Source: Incurvaria masculella (lineage: Eukaryota > Arthropoda > Insecta > Lepidoptera > Incurvariidae). Taken from it: a DNA stretch of 64,000 nucleotides. The stretch is taken from assembly GCA_946894095.1 (NCBI GenBank), contig OX335657.1:372001-436000 (forward strand), given 5' to 3'. The notes beneath the pieces were generated by a model. The model saw only the letters and a program-made list of their open reading frames with translations. It made no database searches and was not told the DNA's origin. Made by a program: the position numbers and the translations under genes. Below, in pieces: positions 54,391-64,000 of this stretch (position 1 is its first letter; the number at the start of each line of letters is the position of its first letter).

Positions 54391-54468
54391 AAGGCTTTTG
54401 ACAGCAGGTCAATTTAATCGGGCTTTACTTACAACCAACCATAGATAAAAAGAAAGTCCTTTCTGATA

Positions 54469-54682
54469 CTCTCGAGATTACCGCGGTCGTCAGACATGTT
54501 TGAAAAATGTTACGGCTTTTCACGCGGCAGGAAGAGACATTCTCCGACGTTTCAGCCCGTTGTCAGTCGTCTGCTGCGTACGAACGCGGCGGGTGCCTCC
54601 TTGACAACGGGCTGAATGATTGGCTCGAAACGTCGGAGAATGTCTCTACCGGCCGCGTGAAAAGCCGTAACATTTTTCAAAG
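54469..54682. mobile_element. CACGCGGC foldback element, long copy
   Basis: The arms TTTGAAAAATGTTACGGC, TTTTCACGCGGC and GAGACATTCTCCGACGTTTC pair with their complements at 54626-54682, and CAGCCCGTTGTC pairs with GACAACGGGCTG inside. The total is about 210 bp. Related copies are at 6017 and 40628. Confidence 0.82.
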
Positions 54683-54743
54683 AGTCCTTTCTTTTCAGTG
54701 CACAATACTTTTTTGTAGTAATTAGTGAGTTAGTAATTATCTG

Positions 54744-54863
54744 ACTTATCTGATTTTATTAATAAACATATGGACTTACTATATCGGAAGGATAAGCAGA
54801 AGCGTAAATAAATACGTCGAATAGTTATCTGGCTGTTTATCTGACTATTGAAAAATCAACCCT
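54744..54863. repeat. Foldback MITE (TTTTTCAAT ends), right-end copy
   Basis: TAATAAACATATGGACTTAC through CGTCGAATAGTTATCTGGCTG to CTATTGAAAAATCAACCC. It is nearly identical to the right half of 44623-44846. Confidence 0.65.
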
Positions 54864-55029
54864 TAGTGAACTGAAATTTAGCAGTTAGCTTGGTACAAAA
54901 AAAAAAAAAATATAACCGACTTCAAAGAAAAAGCACTAAAAAGTAAAAAATAATTTCCATTTTTGTAGTTACGATTTCTGTTATCTTTTGAGTCGGCGTC
55001 AGCCGGGCACGCGCAGCGCCAATCAAGAG

Positions 55030-55059
55030 AACCTAACCTAACCTAACCTAACCTAACCT
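55030..55059. repeat. Short interstitial telomeric repeat
   Basis: Five CCTAA units (insect TTAGG complement) form the loop of the inverted repeat 54915-55150. Confidence 0.85.
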
Positions 55060-55311
55060 TGGCTGACACCGACTCAAAAAATAACAGAAATCGTAACTAC
55101 AAAAATGGAAATTATTTTTTACTTTTTAGTGCTTTTTCTTTGAAGTCGGTAATTTTTTTTGTTAAATTTTTTTTATTTGTTTATTTTTAGTGAATCTGAA
55201 GTACACTTACTAATTTGTACACGTCCTTTCCAATTAAAAAAGAATCACCGAAATCGGTTGGCGTTATATTGAGTTATTCGTCCATTTGTCGCGCACATCT
55301 TAATACAAATT

Positions 55312-55540
55312 TAATATTATGTCTGCCTACAGAACCAATACGGTGAAAACAACTAAATAAGTAAATGAATAAATAAATAATTAAATAAATGAGAAAAACA
55401 GCTGTTTTTCTCATTTAATAAATAAATAATTGAATAAATGAGAAAAACAGCTGTTTTTCTCATTTATTTAATTATTTATTTATTCATTTACTTATTTAGT
55501 TGTTTTCACCGTATTGGTTCTGTAGGCAGACATAATATTA
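55312..55540. repeat. 229-bp palindrome
   Basis: TAATATTATGTCTGCCTACAG at the left pairs with its exact complement ending at 55540, and the arms continue through ACCAATACGGTGAAAACAAC and a run of AATAAATA. The centre holds two copies of GAGAAAAACAGCTGTTTTTCTC, each a palindrome itself. Confidence 0.92.
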
Positions 55541-55926
55541 ATAACAACGATTGTTGTTTTTGTGTTTGTTGTAGAGACAGCACCATAACCAATACAAATT
55601 TAAGACTTTTATAATTTTCTCATGGATATCATTGTCAGAACTTAACCAAATTAAAATGGGACCACTTGGGAAGCACTAGCTATCATTTAAAAAAATAATC
55701 ATCAAAATCGGTTCACCCAGGCAAAAGTTATGAGGTAACAAACATAAAAAAAAACAAAAAAAACAAAAAAAACAAAAAAAAAAAAACTTACAGACGAATT
55801 GATAACCTCCTCCTCTTTTGAAGTCGGTTAAAAATGCGAGTCAGTTACTCACTATCCACCCGGCGAGTAAATTTACCATGGTCACCCCCCAGCTCGTCTC
55901 CATAATGTCCATCAAATGTGGCGTGT

Positions 55927-56881
55927 TTATTTATTTATTTATTTATTGTTATTTAAGAGAATTAACAGCGGTAACATAGGTACATACGAACACATTCTAA
56001 TATAATAAGACATATTATTTATGCTTATGCTACCCCCAAAAACAATTCCCATTTATTACCATTACGTACGAACAAGAAAATGTAATTAATAATAAAGAAA
56101 AACGTTTAAAAAAACGAACTAAAAAGTATAACAAATAAAAGTAATTTCTCTTGCCCCGATATTGATGACAAATTAACAACCAAAAATAAAAATAAAATAT
56201 AGCCTAATTAGTAACAAAATGTAAACTTTTTACCATAACAGAACAAAAACAAAACAAAAGTTATAAAAGAAGCAACATTTGCCGTGTGTTATGTATGTGT
56301 GTGTGAGGGAGTGTGTGTCCATGTGTAAGAGGGAGGGTGAGGGTGTGTGTGTATGTGTGTATCTATATGTGATCGGTTTTATGATAGTATGATGGCGAGC
56401 ACTAAAAAATTAAAAAATTAAAGAATTAAAGAATGGGAAGGGGACATTGTGTGAGCGGTGAGTGCAATACTCACTCAAAAACAAGGTTGTCATTGCGCAG
56501 AGTAATTATCCGAAATTTGGGGTAAGCTTTTCCTTGACCAAAAGTGAGAAAGCTTTTGATTTGCAGTTAAAAATATCAATGTCCACGAAATCATTATTAT
56601 AGGTACCCATGCAGCGATTGATTACTGAATTTTTTGCGTACTTAGTATTCGAAAGATTGACTTGAAAGAGGTATGGCTTTCTTGTGTTAAAAGTTGGGCA
56701 ACGTAATGGAATTTTTGCCAGCAGCTCTGGACAATCTATATTATCTCCATTAACAATCTTGTGAAGCAGCAACATATCTGTGTATGTGCGTCTATTTTCT
56801 AGAGTCATGATTTTATGATGGTGCGCCGCCTCTGCGTAAGTATTAAACTGTTTTTTCACATACATTGTCGTTAATTTTACG
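55927..56881 (-). pseudogene. LINE C-terminal fragment with 3' UTR and (AAAT)n tail
   Basis: The minus frame contains RRTYTDMLLLHKIVNGDNID, CPELLAKIPLRCPTFNTR, PYLFQVNLSNTKYAKNSVIN and a DIFNCKSKAFSLLVKEKL end. This is the usual C-terminal block of LINE reverse transcriptases, with a stop near 56506. The 3' UTR to 55927 includes GT-rich repeats and ends in a TTTA run (tail AAAT on the minus strand). 5'-truncated at about 56880, where it meets a MITE fragment. Confidence 0.75.
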
Positions 56882-56907
56882 TCGATGTCCTTTTGTGCAC
56901 TCGGCCC
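56882..56907. repeat. Harbinger-like MITE tip fragment
   Basis: TCCTTTTGTGCACTCGGCCC followed by TAGG is the terminal end of the family at 51254. Confidence 0.6.
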
Positions 56908-57118
56908 TAGGTGCAATTTTTGAGGCAATTAATTGCTGGGCAACTGTTGCCTAACATAGTGCAGAAATAGATGGAGCAATATAGAGCAACTCAATACATT
57001 TTCGGCAACTATCCTAGCGATATGGAGCGATATTGGTCCGCATCGCTCCATACTCGCCGGTGAGTAGTTTATCGAATTGCCACGTGTCCGTGAACTTGCT
57101 CGCCACATGCGGGCAATT

Positions 57119-57349
57119 AATTCCAATGCGATGGTACCAACCCGGGTGGGCTTAAACCCTACCACGTAGTAGGGAAAGGGAACCTACAGTTTTACATGGA
57201 TTCCGAACCATGGAACAGTTCGCATTCGTGACGAAATGTACTTATCGAACTCGGAAAGAGAAAGACAGTGGTGGATGTCTAGCCGAGGAATTGAACCCAG
57301 ACCTCTGGTACGCTAGACCTGCTCTCGCGCCACTAGGCTACAAGCCGCT
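57119..57349 (-). repeat. tRNA-type SINE, minus, 3' truncated
   Basis: From AATTCCAATGCGATGGTACC through CCTACAGTTTTACATGGATT and GAACTCGGAAAGAGAAAGAC to CGCCACTAGGCTACAAGCC. The head is intact, including A-box and B-box complements; the tail half is missing. Confidence 0.87.
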
Positions 57350-57351
57350 AA

Positions 57352-57840
57352 AAGTAATAATTATTGTCTTGAACTCGCTTGTAAAATGCGTCGTCGTGCA
57401 TCCATTTTAGCAGCATTCCACGTTTGAACCGACGAATTGTCCCATTGTTCTGTTCTGCGCAATCCAACCTTTTTACGGAGATGGACGTGACAATATTGTC
57501 ATGTCCTCGTGTGAATTCCGCATAAGACTTATGCTACGACCGTGCAGAATATCGTCGATCGAGTAACACAGGTCGCGTGGGAGTCCGGTGCTGGGGAACC
57601 GAAAATGTTAATTAGCGCGACAGATAATGAACGCTCCTCCCCGGAATGTTTCATTTGGGATTTATTAATAAACCCTTCACATAATGTATAGCTTTATTTG
57701 CGTACACAATGCCGGTATATTTTCCTCTCGCCTGCACGCCGAGCGAGCATCCATTGTCAGCGAGCGCGTTAGCCTAATTGATGTATCGCCGAACGCCGAA
57801 CTCTACTTATCGACGTATCGCTAACAATATATATAACGCT
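57352..57840. other. Intron-like sequence, nothing recognised
   Basis: CpG-moderate DNA with AT-rich homeodomain-like motifs (TTTATTAATAAACC, GCCTAATTGATG), possibly regulatory. No exon is seen. Confidence 0.3.
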
Positions 57841-57842
57841 TC

Positions 57843-58230
57843 GAGCGGCTCGTAGCCTAGTGGCGCGGAGATTACTAGCATACCAGAGGTCTGGGTTCAA
57901 ATCCATGCACCGTTAATGCACCACTTTCTTTCTCATTCTGAGTTAGATAAGTGCATTTCGGCACGAATGCGAGCTGCTCCACGGTTAGGAATCCATGTAA
58001 AACTGTAGATCCCCTTCTCCTACTAGGTGGTAGGGTTTAAAACCTTCCGGGTTGGTACCATCGCATTGGATGAATGAAACATTGTCCGTGTTTTCCACCC
58101 AGTTCAATGTAGCCGTGCTCATTAAGGGAAGGTCCTGGCATGGCAACTGATTCCTTCGGGAACGTGGTGTATTGGGTTAATATCATAACGGCAGTTGTGT
58201 GTTAGCCATCCATGTCAGGTTGCATAAAAA
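57843..58230 (+). repeat. Full-length tRNA-derived SINE, reference copy
   Basis: The head GAGCGGCTCGTAGCCTAGTG contains an A box TAGCCTAGTGG (57853-57863) and a perfect-looking B box GGTTCAAATCC (57894-57904), the RNA polymerase III promoter of tRNA genes. The body has CGAATGCGAGCTGCTCC, CATGTAAAACTGTAG, GGTACCATCGCATTGGATGA, AAGGGAAGGTCCTGGCATGG and GCCATCCATGTCAGGTTGCA, then an A/T tail. Length about 388 bp. It is not a functional tRNA, as no cloverleaf closes. Confidence 0.92.
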
Positions 58231-58234
58231 TATA

Positions 58235-59415
58235 TGTATATATTTTCTCCTATACTGTTTTATCATCCTGCATAGCGTGTGTACGCCGTATGTAGTGATG
58301 AGTATTTATTTTCGTGTGTCACAATGAGTCATCAATGGTTTCGATCATTAGCAGTTTTATGTATCCGAAGGCGATGACGTTTTCTTTAAAAAATCGCGCT
58401 TAAAAGACGAACAGAGTGTGGGAGTGAGAAGTCAAATTACTGTTCACTACCGCGAGTTGGAATGAGATAGAATGTACCTACCCGATGTAACGACTTTTAG
58501 AATCGGTGTTTTAATAACTACATAGTGCCCCGGCTCATTCAATATGAGACGCGTTTTTGAAAGTTCTCTATTTTCAAGTTTTCCTTAAAAAAAACGTCGT
58601 GTGACCTGGTGAATTTGTAGATTGTGAGATGAACGGGTAGCAATAACCCTGACAAATAAACTCTTCTGGTGAATATGACACACTGATTCTTTGTCGATTC
58701 AATAATTTCTTATCTCTTCTTTTGAAACATAACTTCAGTTCATAATTTTCCAGGTCTATGGCGATTTAGAGATTTTTTTTAGTATGTAAATATTAGTAAA
58801 TTTCCTATGAAACCATTTTGTTGTTTGAACCACTTTGACTTAGCCTTTACATAAGAGTCTACGGTTGGCGGTCTATTTCCACGTTCAGGCGATGTGCTGA
58901 TTTGTTTTCCAAGAGCCTATCAATCGCGAACGGTTCGTCGCGGCTTGACAAATCCTATCGCACCGCGCCTGTATTGTACGGGAGTGACGCGCGCGGCGAG
59001 TTCACATAACTACACGGATGCGGGCGCGTGAAGCGTAGTGCGGCCGCACTTTATGAGCGCAATAAAGCCGACGGCTCCCTGCAGGCGCTTTAACATTTCA
59101 TAAGCCATAACGCTGCCGACGCTCCTTCCCGCGACGCCGGGAGCGCCGCCTTCTCTGTGATGAAATAATAACTTCGCTTTTACAAAAATAATTGTCTTCA
59201 TTAAATCAACACCCCTACAGTAGCGCCAAGTCGACTGCTATTATTGCAAGGCTTTTTTTAAAAGTAGGCTTCGCAGTGAAGTGTAATTGGAAATTTCTTA
59301 TATAATGAGGCCGTCGGCACATTAGATATATAGCTGTGCGGCCGGGGTCACAGCAGTAGCTCAACTGAGGCGATTTTTGAGAGAAATACCTTTCCTCCAT
59401 GGAGTGTCGGGGTTG
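58235..59415. other. Intron-like sequence, nothing recognised
   Basis: A GC-rich patch at 58915-59160 (GCGGCCGCACTTTATGAGCG, CATTTCATAAGCCATAACGC) could be a conserved noncoding element. No exon is seen. Confidence 0.3.
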
Positions 59416-59419
59416 CCAC

Positions 59420-59793
59420 TTAAGGTGGGCCAGTAAGCATCAGAAAATTTCGCCTCCCATACAAACGTAGTTTACTAATAATTTGAAAACCACTATTCCA
59501 ATTTACTTGATATTATGTATCTACTATCAAGCAACAAATATCTGTGTCTGCATGTCTTTGTTTTTTTGGTAAATGTATCCTGGTTCAAACCACAAAGAAA
59601 ACAAAATTTGTATGAATACTTTATTTTTGCTTTCATTTGATTTTGTTTAGATTTTTCAAAAATAACCACGTGCAGACACAGATATTTGTTTTCTGAAAAT
59701 ATATATCAAATATCAATTCAATTGGAACAGTTGTTTTCAAATGATTACTAAACTACATTTGTATGGGGAGAAGAGCTTACGGGCCGTTCTTAA
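59420..59793. mobile_element. TTAA-flanked foldback element
   Basis: TTAA at 59420-59423 and 59790-59793 bounds the inverted tips GGTGGGCCAGTAAGC and GAACGGCCCGTAAGC. An inner pair (AAATATCTGTGTCTGCATG against CACGTGCAGACACAGATATTTG) makes the element fold back. It is distantly related by its tips to 47682-48231. Confidence 0.68.
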
Positions 59794-59799
59794 GGGGAA

Positions 59800-60365
59800 T
59801 AAATACCTAAATATGAACGTTTTTCTGAAGTCGATTACAGGAAAGCATTTGGTTGTTAAATATTGAAAAAATACTGAGCTTATAGAACGTACGTTTGCGA
59901 AGGTACACTCCCCATTTTGTCCAAACCACGTTTAAATAATCATCGAAATAAAAAAATACTTCTAAAAAGAACCTTTTTTACCTTTCAAAGCCAATTTTTC
60001 TGTTATCTTTCTATTTAGAGGAATGAAAGAAACAAAATCTTTTACCTTTCAGCCATAACGAGGTACACATCCCCCTTGCTGTTAAGAAATCTTCTTTTTT
60101 TTTTACAAAATCAGACTAGGCGTACCTAGCCTTACGGGGACGAAGCGCGCGAAACGTGCGTACCCTCCCGCTGACATGATGGCACTGGCTAGATTCCGCC
60201 GCGCGTATTCTTGACTTTACGCTATGGTATGTAGGCCCCTTAAATATTGGGGGAGCACTAATAGTTCACTTATTTTTAAAAAGATGGCTTCGAAGGACCA
60301 CTCGCGACAGTTCAACACAGCGAAACTAGCTTAGAGCCCATACATGCGAAATGTGCCTTTTGTTG
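59800..60365. other. Intron-like sequence, nothing recognised
   Basis: No recognised exon, RNA gene or window repeat. Confidence 0.3.
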
Positions 60366-60370
60366 TTTTT

Positions 60371-60667
60371 TAGGGTTCCGTACCCAAAGGGTGAAAACGG
60401 AACCCTATTACTAAGCCTCCGCTGTCCGTCCGTCCGTCCGTCCGTCCGTCCGTCCGTCTGTCACAGGGTTGTATCTCAGTAACCGTAACAGGTAGACAGC
60501 TGAAATTTTCACAGAATGTGTATTTATTTTGCCGTTATAACAACAAATAGGTAAGATTAAAAAATAATTAAAATTAAAGGGGGCTACCATACAACAAACG
60601 TGATTTTTTTGTTAAGATGGTACGGAACCCTTCGTGTGCGAGTCCGACTCGCACTTGGCCGGTTTTT
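60371..60667 (+). repeat. GGTTCCGTACCC repeat, copy 4
   Basis: A full copy: TAGGGTTCCGTACCCAAAGGG, a GTCC run, CAGGGTTGTATCTCAG, GGTACGGAACCCTTCG, and the hairpin GTGCGAGTCCGACTCGCAC with CTTGGCCGGTTTTT. Confidence 0.85.
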
Positions 60668-60669
60668 AT

Positions 60670-61925
60670 GTAGTTGAGCTACTGGATGTAATCCTATATA
60701 TACTCTTAAGTGCATAACGTTTTCTGTGATTGTACCGAATGGCGCTCTGTCAACTCTACCTCCCCCTCCGAGGAAGCGACCTGAAAGTACGTATGGATGA
60801 AGGTCTCTACATAAATCCATATTATGTATGCTTTTCGACTCCTTTCTTGCTCTTGTAAAATTATATCCTTTTCATCTTGTGATTTCACGCTTTACACTCG
60901 ACGAAGGTGTGACGGAAACTTGATACCAAATTTTCTATAATGACATCATTGACATTTGAATGTCTCCGCTAAGTTTGAGATAGGACTCGAGTGGGAACGG
61001 TAGCACGAATGAGGCACGTTTATAATGTGTTCGTCCGTCTAGTGAAAGAATGATGAAGGGGCACCGTGCGATATTACAGTTTGAGGGTCTGCTAAGTGCC
61101 GCCGCCTCCTGTAAATTATCTGCCGTAATTAAAGAGCTACCCCACGGAGCGGTGGCAAGCGGTGGGCTGCGGCACACTGGCAACATTTATCAACTCAGAG
61201 ACTATTATTAGGGTTATGGGGGCTTCAGTTGACTAGTTCACAATATCGAACATTACGTCATAGACAGGCGAAATGGTGGTCTGGGCACCTACACGCCATG
61301 ATTTATTGCTTTTTATTTTTGTTTTCACTTGTAATTAAATAACTTTGGGACTTTCATTACTATCTAAAGAATCCCCACGCCAGACAAACATGAAACATGC
61401 ATTATTTTAAAATTTTAGGCGCCGAGTTTTATTGACCTAAATGGCATTAATGTGGTGCATCTAAGCTATTTTTTACTTCTCTATTATTTCTCATTGCGTG
61501 ACATGACAATCCGTGATTGTAATAAATGTTTTATTATGACTAGTGTGTGTGTGTTTGGAACATATGGTTTTGAATGAAACAAGTATCTTACCTTAGAAAA
61601 ACCCGAGGAGGAGTGTACAGATCACGATGACAAATGACGAAGGACTGCAAGCATGCAAGAGGCGTATTGGAGTTTTGAGCGGTGCGCGCGCCCAGAAAGC
61701 AAACGAAACGGTTTTTTCGTTGCGCTGTCGCCGGCATCATTTATGCAATCATACTGTTTAGTTGCTGTTTGAACGTAATCAGGATGCGAGTTAATAGTGA
61801 GGAAAGCGACTTTAAAATAAAACTTATAATAGCACAGTTATAAAAGTCTGAAAGTATCTAATGACTTTAATAGTTTTCATTTGTGTCCGCTACTTTTCGA
61901 AAAGTGTTAGACATTCATGTCCATT
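60670..61925. other. Intron-like sequence, nothing recognised
   Basis: A short GT run is near 61544. No exon is supported; the minus frames at 60584-60888 and 60935-61186 do not resemble known proteins. Confidence 0.3.
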
Positions 61926-61928
61926 AAT

Positions 61929-62215
61929 AAAAACCGGCCAAGTGCGAGACGAACTCGAGCACGAAGGGTTCCGAACCATCGTACAAGATTCGACACAAAA
62001 ATATTAACAATATTTTTAGGGCCCCCTTTATTTTTTGTTACTTTTAAATTTTACCTATTTGTTATTATAGCAGCAAAATAAATACACATTAAAATTTTAG
62101 CTGTCTACCTATTACGGTTCATGAGATACAGCCCTGTGACGGACGGACGGACGAATATAGGAAGCTTATTAATAAGGTTCCGTTGACACCCTTTGGGTAT
62201 GGAACCCTAAAAAAA
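61929..62215 (-). repeat. GGTTCCGTACCC repeat, copy 5
   Basis: A full inverse copy: AAAAACCGGCCAAGTGCGAG, GAAGGGTTCCGAACCATCG, GATACAGCCCTGTGACGG, ACCCTTTGGGTATGGAACCC. Confidence 0.85.
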
Positions 62216-62399
62216 TAACAAACCCGCGATTTAGATCAAGATTATGACTAGCGTTGTGATATGACCCAAATATGTATGTGATCTTATGTTATGCAATCAC
62301 TGCATTTTATTATTATCAAAACGTTTTTATTACGATAACTTCTGTTTGGTAGCAGGTAGTTGAAAACGATGTGAAGTTGGTTGCGGGGTTGAGCTGCCC

Positions 62400-62440
62400 G
62401 CGCCGCTACCGCCCGCCCGCCCGCCTAACGCGAGGGCGGG
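62400..62440. repeat. GC hairpin with C- and G-tracts
   Basis: CGCCCGCCCGCCCGCC and GGGCGGGCGGGC flank the eight-base spacer TAACGCGA, so either strand can form a hairpin, a G-quadruplex or an i-motif. It lies in a CpG-rich patch (62400-62640). Confidence 0.7.
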
Positions 62441-62665
62441 CGGGCGCTCTCGATTGCGGCTCTATTTCACTATTGTAATAGCCGCAGCGCGCTCGCGCCT
62501 GTCGCGGGCGGCGGGTGGCTTCTTCTGTTAATTATTATATCTTGTGTCGGCCGCTGGGCGAGTTCCCAGTTCCCGCTCGACGCCAACTTGCCCGCCGGCC
62601 ACTCCCGCGACTCGACTCTGTTGCCTCGCGTCTCAACTCTCATGTGTCGCTTTGTTTATTTCCCC

Positions 62666-62735
62666 CCTAACCTAACCTAACCTAACCTAACCTAACCTAA
62701 CCTGACCTAACCTGACCTAACCTAACCTAACCTAA
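62666..62735. repeat. Interstitial telomeric repeat (CCTAA)14
   Basis: Fourteen pentamers, two of them CCTGA, form 70 bp of insect-type telomere sequence. It lies 30 bp before a GGTTCCGTACCC repeat. Confidence 0.95.
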
Positions 62736-62767
62736 CGTTTATTAACACTGTTTTTTGTCGCATTTCA

Positions 62768-63055
62768 TTTTTAGGCTTCCGTACCTAAAGAGTACTAACG
62801 GAACCCTATTACTAAGCTTCCCCTGTCCGTCCGTCCGTCTGTCACAGGGCTGTATCTCATGAACCGTTACAGGTAGGCAGATGGAATATTCACAGAGTGT
62901 GTATTTATGTTGCCGCTACAACAACAAATAGGTAAAATAAAAAAAATAATAAAAACCTAAAGGCCCCATACAAGAACGTTTTTTTTGTGTTAAATCTTGT
63001 ACGATGGTACGGAACCCTTCGTGTGCTAGTCCGACTCGCACTTGGCCGGTTTTTA
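62768..63055 (+). repeat. GGTTCCGTACCC repeat, copy 6
   Basis: From TTTTTAGGCTTCCGTACC to CTAGTCCGACTCGCACTTGG and CCGGTTTTT, with a short GTCC run. Confidence 0.83.
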
Positions 63056-63059
63056 TAAT

Positions 63060-64000
63060 TTGTTTGATGGAGGATGAGCCGAAACCGAACTTCAAATCCC
63101 GGCAGATGTCCCTTAGAGATTTGAACAAAGCCCTGAATGTATTACATCGCTGCGATATGTCCATATTTTGATTATATCAGTTTCGATTTTAACATATTTT
63201 TTTCAGTTAATATTATTGTTAAGGTTCATCGTTGCATGGATTGTTTGTTTTAATTAGACGATTACTTTGATCTTAATTGCTCACGTGTGTTTTTACATCA
63301 GCGCGATATAAGAATGTGACGGTGACTCAACAACGTGGCGCCAGACGACGCCCATAGGCTTTAGACAATGGGGAGGCACCGTGCTGTTCGGCTAAAAACA
63401 ATTTCTCTTACTTCTCTTATCGATTTGATTTCGATTGTGAATGGTTTAAATTAAGCGATTATTGGATGATAGCAATCATGGAGGTGAGTAAATAACAGGA
63501 GAACGGATGGAACTTAAAAAGTGTTTAAACCTCAATTCTGCCGCCGGAGGAATTTGACCTTTGTTTCGGCATATATTCTCTGGTGTCGGCTCTCGCTGAA
63601 CACATCATTACGAATGAAGAATGACGTAACGACCATCTGGTTTATTGAAAAATAATTCTTATCTTTATAAGTTTACCTACCAATTTGGGAGACTACAAAT
63701 TGGATTTTTCTCCGTTTTCATCACTGCGCTACAAATGTGTACGGCGATATAATGTTGTAAGTCGCGTGGCGTCATTTTTTGCGCGCTCGTTGTATGGAAG
63801 TTATTTCTCCATACATTCTTCACCACCACGATAGCAATATGTTTGAACACAAAATGTGTTGCAATAAAGCACCTCCGTAGTCGACTGGATGTCACGAGTA
63901 GGTCCGTTCTCTTCACTCGCTAACGATACCGGTATCGCGTCGCGTGAACCTAATGGGCGCCGTACTCATTATAGGTGGTCGCGGGGGGTGGCGGGAGGGG
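63060..64000. other. No gene recognised; right edge
   Basis: No exon of aPKC or another gene is evident. The last 20 bases are G-rich. The aPKC C1 and kinase exons presumably lie further right. Confidence 0.3.

Larger units (their letters stand above)
54912..55832. mobile_element. Composite foldback element with ACCGACTTCAAA ends
   Basis: The outer tips ATAACCGACTTCAAAG and TTTTGAAGTCGGTTA are inverted. The left third is itself an inverted repeat with arms of about 90 bp (54915-55004 and 55061-55150) around a loop containing five CCTAA units (55030-55059). A second large palindrome occupies 55312-55540. The right part has ATCGGTT..CACC and A-rich AAAAAAC units. No coding capacity was seen. 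Confidence 0.78.

Noticed and set aside
57843..57915. Functional tRNA gene
   Set aside because: A and B boxes are present, but no acceptor or anticodon stem closes, and the sequence continues into a repeated SINE body with other copies.

Overview
The window looks like nuclear DNA of a lepidopteran insect (moth or butterfly). The sequence basis is small exons in long AT-rich introns, CCTAA/TTAGG interstitial telomeric repeats of the insect type, tRNA- and 5S-derived SINEs, and a dense mix of LINE, Penelope, Gypsy and foldback elements of the kinds known from Lepidoptera. It is not bacterial, and most open frames in it are not genes.

Host genes. (1) Positions 957-5379, minus strand: a complete gene for the F-actin capping protein beta subunit (cpb/CAPZB). 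It has six coding exons, the first contributing only the ATG, and encodes about 275 residues. (2) Positions 12362 onward, plus strand: the 5' end of atypical protein kinase C (aPKC). Two exons (12413-12577 and 19617-19737) encode the PB1 domain; I found no C1 or kinase exons, so the rest probably lies beyond the window and the second intron exceeds 44 kb. (3) A GC3-rich exon at 44100-44508, plus strand, ends in a strong donor in the same phase as aPKC exon 19617-19737, so it may be an alternative first exon of aPKC or the start of an unrelated gene. (4) Positions 427-680: four CCAAT motifs and a possible minus-strand first exon suggest a promoter for a gene running out of the left edge.

Mobile DNA dominates the rest. 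The best preserved element is a Ty3/Gypsy retrotransposon (12675-16994) with two apparently identical 162-bp LTRs, a GGTAC target duplication and an intact 1270-residue Gag-Pol, inserted in an older SINE inside aPKC intron 1. A 5'-truncated Jockey-like LINE (35610-37660) has an 8-bp duplication. A 3-kb TA-flanked element (31506-34553) interrupts a LINE with a restriction-like endonuclease. At least three SINE heads (tRNA-like, second tRNA-like, tRNA/5S chimera) share one body. Several foldback/MITE families recur, often nested so that empty sites can be compared.

Layout: 0-5.4 kb promoter and cpb; 5.6-12.1 kb repeats; 12.4-19.7 kb aPKC 5' exons with the Gypsy insertion; 19.8-44 kb aPKC intron with repeats and GC-rich islands; 44.1-44.5 kb candidate exon; 44.6-64 kb more intron-like DNA with a candidate recursive splice site (50297/50298), minisatellites, large inverted repeats and telomere-like arrays. 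All calls come from reading the sequence; no database or expression data were available.
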